Of a stretch of DNA of 64,000 bases, positions 21,256 to 29,200 are shown piece after piece. The notes under the pieces were generated by a model. It was not told the origin of the DNA and did not search any database. It saw only the letters and a program-made list of their open reading frames with translations. Numbering within the stretch: position 1 is the first letter of the stretch; the number at the start of each line of letters is the position of its first letter. The stretch is from Hondaea fermentalgiana. Taxonomy: Eukaryota > Sar > Bigyra > Thraustochytrida > Thraustochytriidae. Location: assembly GCA_014084085.1 (NCBI GenBank), contig NPFB01000091.1, positions 62,001-126,000 on the forward strand, read 5' to 3'. The position numbers and the translations under genes were made by a program.

Positions 21256-22679
21256 CTACTACTGCTGGTGAGTGAAGCCGACCGAGCAACTGCGGAGACA
21301 GCAGCGCCTGAACCTGCGAAAGCCGGTGGCACATCGAGCTGTAACTCGCGGAGATCTCGCTCCAAGTCGTCACTAAGCGCCAAGAGCTCGCTGAGCTTGC
21401 TGTCGGAGAGAAGAAGGTCCTCCACGTCGGCACGGCTTCCAAAGCGTGGCGTGAGATCGTCTTCTGGATTAACCAAGCCCCAATCCTCGCTGGCCAGCGA
21501 GGCGGCAACCTGTTTGAGGCGCTGTTGGTTCGTCTCGAGCTGCGAAGCCTTTTTCCGACGTCGCATCGAAGCAGCAAGATTGCCAGCAAAGACCACATTT
21601 GAGCCATGCGTAAGCGCCGAGGCGCTCTCATTAGAACTGGCGTCCGCAGCATTTTGGGTCTCCCCGCGCGTTTTGTCTGCAGAGCGGTCAGAAAGAGAAT
21701 TTGCGCCAAATGATCCTTGTTCCAACGGACTCGCAAATCCCCCGCGCGTGGAACCTGAGCGTCCTCGTGGCGTGCTTGGTCGTGCTCGAATCATTTCGAG
21801 CTCGTCATTCGCGCCATGACAGGCGTTTGCCCAGCGCGCTCCCTGTGAATCCATTGTCTCGCAGCCTTGCTCGTGATCCTCCCAGGAAGCATGAATGCGC
21901 GTCGGAAGGCTCTCCAAAAATGCCGCGATCTCGTCCATCGTGGTATCACTGATGGGCTCGCGGTCGTGCATTTCAACCGGCGTTTCGTCAAGGTGTTCAA
22001 TTCCAGGCACGAGCTGCACAATAACACGCCTATAGAGTTCAACGTTTGCAATCGGATTCTCTTGGAGAAACAGGTGACTTAATTCGGGACACGTGCCAAG
22101 CTGGTCCACTTCGTTGAGGTCACCAATGAGATTAGCGCGGGCATCTAAAACCCTGAGCTGCTCATGCATGGCCAAAGGCGTGAGGCAACGGACGTAGTTG
22201 CCAGGAATATGAAGCTCCTGGAGCGCGTCGAGCGCAGAGATGCCGTCCAAGTCACGAACTTGGCTCGCCGCCAAATTCAATACGCGAAGATGCCGAAGAC
22301 TCGTGCCAAAGTCTCGAAAGCTCGCAAGAACACTGCGATCGAGAGTCAAGGTGCGAAGGTTAGGCAAAAAGTATCCGATTTGAGCAATCGCTTGGTCTGT
22401 GGTGTCAACGCGGAGGGCTAGTGAGGTCACGGACTCTAGGTCATCACTCTTGGCGATTTCACGAAGTTTGCTGTCTGTGAGCATGTCAATTTCCATAAAT
22501 TCGCGTTCGATCTCCTCTGCACAAAGGGCACGTTTGCAGCCTGTCTCGTCCGCTGTAGCACCTGTTTCTTTGCGTGCTGCAGGTGATGGACGAATCATGA
22601 AGGACGATGACGCCCGTGCGAGGTGAATTCTCCGCGCAGACCCACTCTTGGGCGCTGTGGCACCCGAGGTTTGGAGCAT
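20949..22679 (-). CDS. LRRC56 / ODA8-like leucine-rich-repeat protein (outer dynein arm assembly)
   Basis: LRRC56 (Chlamydomonas ODA8) helps pre-assemble or transport outer dynein arms of motile flagella. The conserved block runs from about residue 60 to 260. It opens LTDSKLREIAKSDDLESVTS, continues with DTTDQAIAQIGYFLPNLRTL and then LRR units (FGTSLRHLRVLNLAASQVRD, LDALQELHIPGNYVRCL). It closes with a cap around IVQLVPGIEHLDETPVE. This order and spacing match animal LRRC56. The C-terminal half is disordered and contains adjacent polySer and polyAsn runs. The gene implies that the organism makes motile flagellated cells at some stage. Confidence 0.87.
21198..21266 (-). repeat. Compound trinucleotide repeat (polySer-polyAsn) in LRRC56
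   Basis: Adjacent GTT/ATT and GCT/ACT runs on the + strand encode about ten Asn and twelve Ser in the disordered tail of LRRC56. Length polymorphism is likely. Confidence 0.88.
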
Positions 22680-23166
22680 CGTCTTCGCAATTGGTCGGTC
22701 AAACAGCTCAGCTCAGCTCAGCTCCGGATTCTCTGCACAGCGCGACCTACGCGCAGCGCCAAGAGGGGGGCAGCTCGCCCGCGTCCTCTATCGCCTGTCT
22801 CGCGCGTCTGCGGCGACAAAGTAAAGGTCTTCACACCGCATCGCTCTTAGAGATAAGAAAAAGAGAGGGAGGGAGAGCCCCTCCCTCTTTCATATAGCCG
22901 TTGATAAGGGTACACACCCCCAATAAAAAAAAAAAGAATGACTAGAGGTCGATTTCTTTGTACGTGCTGACTGACTGACGCTTCAATCTGCGACAACGTT
23001 GGCCGGCTATGGGACTGCAGTTGCTTCTTGCACGTGCGGATTGATGTGACGAAAAATTGCAGCGCACAGAGAGAAGAGAAGTGAACAACGAAAGAGTGAG
23101 AAACTTCTTCCGTCCTCTTCCCCTTGCCCCGCACGAAACAAGAGGCCCTGTCAGCGGACTTTTCTG
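22680..23166. other. Intergenic region: LRRC56 promoter and sterol reductase 3' end
   Basis: About 490 bases between two leftward genes. Seen are a CAGCT repeat at 22708-22727, a CTCCCTCTTT motif near 22880 and an A12 run around 22924-22935. No gene was recognised. Confidence 0.55.
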
Positions 23167-24345
23167 CTAGTAAAGTCCAGGCACGATGCGAAAAGGGACA
23201 CGACGCTTGTACTCTTGCCAGGGTGACCCATATTTGGCGGCGCAAATAGCTTCGTCATCGAGCTGACGAGGAATAAAGAGCGCCACGTAATACAAAGGAT
23301 AGAGAAAAGGAAGAAGAGAACCGCTCACAAGGAAGCCTGGCAAACTCAGAGCGACGGACTGCAGAATCTCGCCAAGATAATTGACGTGACGCGAAAGACC
23401 CCAAAAGCCAGAGCAAAGAATCCGAGAGTCGGGCACTGTCTGCTGTCGCACCAGACCTCTGAAGCAGGTCGTCGATGTTGGGTTCTGCTTGAAAAAGAAT
23501 TTTTGCATGTTAGCGCCACGCGTCAGCACCCAACCAATGTAAAAAAGGCAGAGTATAGACAGTACCGCTCCTGGCGATAGGTCAGCACGCTCTGGAGCCG
23601 CGACGACTGCCCAAATTCCAACGCAATAAAAATTTGCATAAAAGCAAAGACATCCCCAGGTGAGTTTGAAGCCAACCTTTTCGCAGAAAAGATCATATGT
23701 GTAAAGATGAATCTCCTCAAAGAACATGTACTCGCAGAGAAACCAGCCCATCATGACAACGTAGGCGATCATGGCATTCGAGAGACCGTGACGAGAGCTC
23801 TGCGCGCGTTGCTGGGCTGCAGCTGAGCACACATTGAGTGCAAGCATGCAGGCCCCAGCCAAGTACAAGAACATTTTGATGTCAAATTGGTTTCCGAGGC
23901 GCGGATTGTATTCGAGGCCAAGGTAAAACCTGGTGGCAAAGCGTCGTCGGCGTGCAGCATCAAGCTCGGCTTGCGAGGGTTTCGGTGGCTCGGGACGATC
24001 ACGGGTCGCACAGCGGGCATACTCTTCTTCATGCTTCAGGCCCATTACATACATTGCCAAGGAGGCGCACAAGCCGACAATGTTGGCCGCAAGCGCATGG
24101 TCCCAGGCGCGCTCTGCCATGAATTCGGGGCGGATCAGACCGGTGCTGCACACGCTGGCCCAGCCAACAAGGGTCACGAGCAGAACACGCAAGCCATTAA
24201 GTCTGTACGTAAGCGGCTTGCCGCGCCGATCGCAAGCATAGCCCTGAACCCTTCGAGCTGGCAACAACACGTGCAACACGGCACAGACCGAGTACACGCC
24301 CGCGACAGAGACAAGGCTCTCCACCGAGGGAAGAAGTACCACCAT
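23167..24345 (-). CDS. ERG4/ERG24-family sterol reductase (probable C-14 sterol reductase)
   Basis: A 392-residue polytopic ER membrane enzyme that would reduce a ring or side-chain double bond of a sterol with NADPH. The C-terminal signature is strong: GFWGLSRHVNYLGEILQS, then PRQLDDEAICAAKYGSPW and the terminal RVPFRIVPGLY, matching ERG24/LBR/DHCR7/ERG4. Further family segments are LGLEYNPRLGNQFDIKMF and the LTYRLNGLRVLL block near the N terminus. At least eight hydrophobic spans are visible. ERG24/TM7SF2 is the likeliest subgroup by the spacing of RxNPR and the C-terminal block, but DHCR7 or ERG4 is possible. The ATG at 24345 is used; an upstream GTG would add 11 unlikely residues. Confidence 0.88.
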   Translation of the reverse strand: MVVLLPSVESLVSVAGVYSVCAVLHVLLPARRVQGYACDRRGKPLTYRLNGLRVLLVTLVGWASVCSTGLIRPEFMAERAWDHALAANIVGLCASLAMYVMGLKHEEEYARCATRDRPEPPKPSQAELDAARRRRFATRFYLGLEYNPRLGNQFDIKMFLYLAGACMLALNVCSAAAQQRAQSSRHGLSNAMIAYVVMMGWFLCEYMFFEEIHLYTYDLFCEKVGFKLTWGCLCFYANFYCVGIWAVVAAPERADLSPGAVLSILCLFYIGWVLTRGANMQKFFFKQNPTSTTCFRGLVRQQTVPDSRILCSGFWGLSRHVNYLGEILQSVALSLPGFLVSGSLLPFLYPLYYVALFIPRQLDDEAICAAKYGSPWQEYKRRVPFRIVPGLY

Positions 24346-25020
24346 CGAAGATCCCTGGCCCTCCAAGCCCTGCTTCACCCCACGTTCTCAGCGCGATAAC
24401 ACAGCACGAACGCGCGAGAGGGCAGACGGAGCTAACCAAAGCACGCGCGCGTCCGTGCCCTCGAGTCTGTCTGTTTATGCTCCTGCTCTGACGGACTTGC
24501 TCCCTTGTTTGCAGGTGAGCGAACTCTTTTCCCCTTCTTTTTCCCGTGCTCCAGAACTCACTCCCAAGCACAACACCTCGCACAACTTTGTGACAACGCT
24601 GGCTGAGGACCTTTGCAAGTTGCGGGCGAAAGAAACGTTCATGGGTTTCATGCTTGCACGAGAAAGGGCGAAAGAAATGTTCATGGGTTTCATGATTACA
24701 CGAGAGGCGTCCAGGACGCAAGGAGCTAGGGCAAATGTGCAAAGGCGTAAATGAAAGGAAAAAGCTGAGAATAAAAGAATGTGTGTGAAGAATACAAACA
24801 AGAAGCCACAATAATGACCCATCTTCCCTCCCTCCCTCCCAAATTTGCCTCTTTTCTGATTGCTGTATGTTTGGTTCAACTTGTGAAGAGAAAGGTTCGT
24901 TTTGCGTTTTCTGTTTTTTTGTATTTTTGTGAAAAGCTTCATTTTCCTCTCCCAGATGCTAGGAAGCTTTGATCTTTGTAATTTGAAAGGATGACGCATT
25001 GTGCGAGGCGCCTCGCCTGG
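24346..25020. other. Intergenic region (sterol reductase promoter side)
   Basis: About 670 bases between two leftward genes. It contains a 42-base direct duplication (separate entry), then AT-richer sequence with CCCTCC repeats at 24826-24840. No gene was recognised. Confidence 0.55.
24624..24707. repeat. 42-bp tandem duplication
   Basis: Two copies of a 42-base unit (24624-24665 and 24666-24707) differ at only a few positions. Both contain GTTCATGGGTTTCATG. The unit length is a multiple of three and the + frame is open across both copies, but the surrounding sequence does not look coding. Confidence 0.8.
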
Positions 25021-25590
25021 TTACCAAACTGATTGTTCCTGCGTGATGCGATACAGAAGATAGAGCGTGGTAGCCGCGAGAAGATTACTGCAGTAAACAA
25101 GGAAAAGACCGCCGCCACTGAGCTCATCAACGCGGTAAAGTACAGTCGGGAACGCGAAAATTGTGAGCGCCATGCCAGATTCGAGAAAGTCACCGAGGCC
25201 ACCAACGAGACCCGTTGACTCGTGCGAGCCAAACATCATGGGCAGCACCAGGAGGACGATGAAGAATACTGTTTTCCAGCAAATTCGTGACCCGTTCAAG
25301 TTAGTTCATCTTACCAATCCGCTCACGCGTGTACTTGGGTGCAGTGCCCGCCGCTCCTAGTGCCTCTCTGCTCAACAAAGAAGGCCCCGCAAGGCTGAGC
25401 AAGGTGCTGCCCCCTGCAGCAGCAGCAGCAGCAGCAGCAGCAATAGCAGTCCCAGACGGGCATCTCGTGTATCCTATCTTGTCCACGTACCATTGAAGAG
25501 CGGCCACCAAGCGCCACCAAGGCCGCATCCAAGGAGGAGGAAGGTAAGGCTGGCTACCCCGAGCCCGCCCGCGGTGAGTGTCGCCTGCAT
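25021..25590 (-). CDS. Small membrane protein of unknown function (three exons)
   Basis: Predicted exons are 25491-25590, 25315-25413 and 25021-25268 (complement). Donors GTACGT and GTAAGA, acceptors CTGCAG and AACAG, and a CTAAC branch-like motif in the 46-base second intron all fit. The reading phases join cleanly to give 148 residues. The protein opens with a hydrophobic span (LGVASLTFLLLGCGLGGAWW). It then has a loop ending KYTRERIG and two or three further spans (FFIVLLVLPMMFG, MALTIFAFPTVLY, GGGLFLVYCSNLLAATTLYL). I do not recognise the family. The frame upstream of the ATG stays open for about 17 codons, so an earlier exon is possible. Confidence 0.6.
25417..25447 (-). repeat. CAG/CTG repeat inside an intron, abutting the 3' splice site
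   Basis: About eight CTG units on the minus strand form most of the tract just before the CAG acceptor of the small membrane protein gene. Confidence 0.8.
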
Positions 25591-26098
25591 CTTCGGCGGC
25601 GCGGTCAAGGTCGCGTCCAGTCGAATCAAGTCTGTTGCGGCCGCTTCACGCTCAATCGATCCGGCTTACCATCGCTCAGAATCAAGCCTGACAAATGAAC
25701 CTAAAACTCACTCGTGTCGATACGTTAGCAGGCAGAAGGACCCAGAGTGCGTGCGCGCATGCGTCGCAGAGAAATTTATATCATGTCAACACATTCTCAT
25801 CAAGCTATCTATTCGTATTTCTACAGCAACAACGAGGCGTCATTGGAGCGGGGAACTCACTGTCAGTGAACTCTGAATGCCTCGCTACTTGACACATTTG
25901 TGCAGCGTCGTTCCCTTCAGGAGCCGCAACCACGACGTTCTCGATGACACTCTGGAGGAACTTGTGCCACCAACGTGCTTGCGCACATGCGTCAAAGAGG
26001 ACGTCGCATCATGTCAACACCTTTTCATGCCTTTTAATATCAATCAATCTGCCTATCCAACCACAACACCACCTACAACAACAAAAGCAAAGAATTCA
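25591..26098. other. Intergenic region made largely of duplicated USP48-like 3' end sequence
   Basis: About 500 bases between two leftward genes, dominated by a two-copy tandem repeat (separate entry). The rest includes ACAACA-rich sequence at 26062-26085. No independent gene was recognised. Confidence 0.6.
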
Positions 26099-26229
26099 TC
26101 ATACGTTGGAGCGGGATAACAGTGAACCCTGAAAGCCTCGCTCCTTGACACGCTTGTCAGCGCCACTTCCTTCAGAGACTGCAAACACGTCGTTCTCGGT
26201 AGCATTCTGGAGGAGCTCGTACCATCGGG
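25749..26229 (-). repeat. Tandem duplication of the 3' end of the USP48-like gene
   Basis: Block X2 (26105-26229) covers the last coding codons and stop of the deubiquitinase gene. A diverged copy, X1, lies at 25843-25975. Both share CTCGCT-CTTGACAC, GACGTTCTCG/GTCGTTCTCGG and CTCTGGAGGAAC/TTCTGGAGGAGC. A second block, Y, precedes each: 25749-25800 and 25977-26030, sharing GCATGCGTC and ATCATGTCAACAC. The order is Y1-X1-Y2-X2, a tandem of roughly 230-260 bases. Read on the minus strand, X1 keeps a related frame (KFLQSVIENVVV against ELLQNATENDVF), so decay is incomplete. Confidence 0.75.
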
Positions 26230-29200
26230 TAGGACCATCAAAGTCCGGATCGTCCGAAGAAGATTTTGTGATCTTGAGGCAAATTTCGTCATCAGCGTGA
26301 ACTCCGGCCTGCTCCAGCGTGAGCGAGAGATCCTCGAGCCGCTTGCCACGGTGATAGGTGTGCAGCCAATCGGGATCGATTTGGTCGAGCGTTGCCTGAA
26401 GGGATTCATGGTAATAGACTTGGACCAAGAGGTTGGCCAGAGTCATGGAGCTTGAAGCCGAGACAAAAACCTTTTTGGCAGAGTCGTTTGCTCGTTTGGA
26501 GCGCCGCACAGGGGCTGTGATCGACTTGTTTGATTTCGCTGGTTTTGCTTGAGGACCCGAAGCAGATGAAGACGAAGACGAAGACGAAGACGAAGACGGG
26601 GCAAGTTCGGCAGTGATGGTTACCCCATCAGGCGTCTCCGCGACTTCGTCGTCTTCTTTACTGCTGTTCACTGGCGTTTGTCCGACGGACGGTACCGCGG
26701 CGGTTTCCGGCAAAAGCAAAATGCCGAGGCGGCGATCCTTGTAGACCGTAGCCTCATGTGCCGCGCGCTTGAGTTTTGCGTCCATGCACGACTCGCAAAT
26801 CGCTGGTTCAAAACTGAATCTCTGCTTGCTTTCATCATCCTCAACGAAAAAGGTTTCCGTGCAAAAGTCTTCATGCAAAACGAGACGAAGAGCCGTCGCC
26901 GAGTCGTTGTCGCTACCATAATAAGTCAATAGGGCTTCCCACTCCGCCTCAGACACGATTTCGACGAGATTGCTTGACACGCGTGGGACTTCCATTTCTT
27001 CCGGTGTCAGTGGCGACCTCGACGCATAAGTACCATCACGGCGAAGCCAGTGCAAGAGACGAGGAGAGACGATCCGCTTGCCATGTTCGCAGGTGACTTC
27101 GGGCCCAGACATTGCATCTGCGAGGGGGCTGGCGTTCTGGTCATTGGCGCGGTTATTGACAAAGAGGCGCCATCTTACGAGCCAGCCACGTGGAATCACA
27201 AAGTAGTCTCCCTTGGTCAGAACGCCTTTGGTCAGAGCAGGGCGCCCGGTTTGCGTGCGCTTTGCCAAGGCGCGCAAAGCTTTCGCACCGGGTCCATCCT
27301 TGAGCTGTGCGGTTTTGCGCGAAGCCAAATCGCTGGCCTGATCCTTGGAAGCACGGACGCTCTCGCTACAGATCGCGCACGCAGCATGAGATCCAGCATA
27401 CACTCGCGTGGAAGCCTTGCACCGGCCGCCCAACGCCTTGCTTACAACAAAGTCCCAGTCCTCTGCAGACAACAGCTGTTTGTCCTTGTTGCCCAACGAG
27501 AGTTCCCCATGCTCGCAGGTGATGCTTGCATTGATATCTGTGGATGGTTCGTTACCGCCAGTGCTCGAAAGCGCCTCGAGAACGGTTCGTGCTGCGCCCT
27601 TCTTCTTCCGCCCCCCCTTTGCTGGACCACGGCCTCTCCGGCCACGGTGCTGCGAATCCTCGCCGTTGGCGCTCGAGCCTAATGTCCCTGTCGCTGCAGC
27701 AACCATTTCGTGCACTTCTGCGGCCTGATTCTGCTTCACCTTGTTGTAGTGCAGCCACTCTGCTGCCCAGGCTTTGGCAATATAGTAGAACCCGCTGCGA
27801 TCCCCACTCATGCGTGCTGATGAGATACGCGACGAACGCAGAATGTGGTCAATCCGTTCGCGCGCATCTCCTGTTTCTTGAATAAGCTCAACCCGCTTGC
27901 GTAGCTCCCCAAAGCAGGAGGCACATGCGAGATCTTGCTGCGAAGCCTCATCAACAACATAAGGGAGGGCGCGTCGATTCTTAGCCTCGACACGACAAGC
28001 GGCTGCCATTTCATCCCATACCGCCGGCCGCACGCGCTTGAGGTGAGCTGCGCCGCTGGGACCGATTCGAGCGCGGCCGGCGGCCACATCGCTATGACAG
28101 CAAAGGTAAGGGGTCACATCTGGCGGGCTCGAAAAGACCACGTCCATGTCTGGAGGAGATTCCTTTTTGTCGCCAAGCGAATGGGCAGCTGCGGCGTCAT
28201 TGACATCGTCCTTGCCCTCTTGCTGCTGCTGCTGCTGCTGCTCATCCTCCTCCTCCAGATCGTTGTCATCGACCGAGTTTCCATTTGCTTTGTCGTTGTC
28301 ATCTTCTTTATTTTCAGCACGATGCTGAACGTCGAGATCTCCGCTGAGATCCACTGGGTCTTGCTGCGAAACTGGGAGCGTCATGTCGATCATCGCAGGC
28401 TCACCCGTCCCGCTTGTTCCGTTGGTAAGAGGGGCCGCGGGTGCACCATTGGCAGGCACATCTTGCCCTGAAATCCATGCACTCATCCAGTCTGTAGGCA
28501 CCCATACGCCTTGGCCAACTTCGCCAGCATGAGGCGGGCCGCTTGCTGCATCAATGAACAACTTGCGATACAAATTTTTGCGCCCAGATACCCCCTCTTC
28601 AAGCTCGCCGCTGCGACGGGTGTATGCTTCGAGTTCATCATCGAGGTGCGCATTGGCACGTTTCGTAGCGGCGTCAAGCTCGGTCGAGAGGCGAACCAAG
28701 TCCTTTTTTTTCGCCCGCAAGCTGCTCTTGAGACGGTAGACAAGCATGTAGGCGTTCCGGCTGGACGTGGGACGATTTCGAATGACCGACACCTTGTTGT
28801 CATCCATTGTGTACCAAACGTGTGGGTCTTGTGTCACATCGAGTACGTCTGCAGTATAATGGCCAGAGTTGGCGCTTGCGCCCTTGTGCGTGAGCACGGC
28901 GGTGAGCGAGTACGCAAGATCACTCGCGGCGTACATGTTGGTAGAGATTGTTTCATGAAGCGACTCGGAAAGCATCGTGCGCAACGTCTCGTTCTTGGCA
29001 AAGTCAAGGGACTCGGGGATCTCGATTGTGTCCTTGACCTTTTTCTTCGTGCCTTGCTTGCCATCCCAGACAAATCGATTAAGAAGAACAATGAGGACAT
29101 CAGGGAATTTGGCAATCCGTACGAAGCGCTCTGCGTCCTGCTTGGAATTGCAGTTGCTGCACTCGTACTGGTCATGACCCTCGAGTCTTTCCACCGCAGC

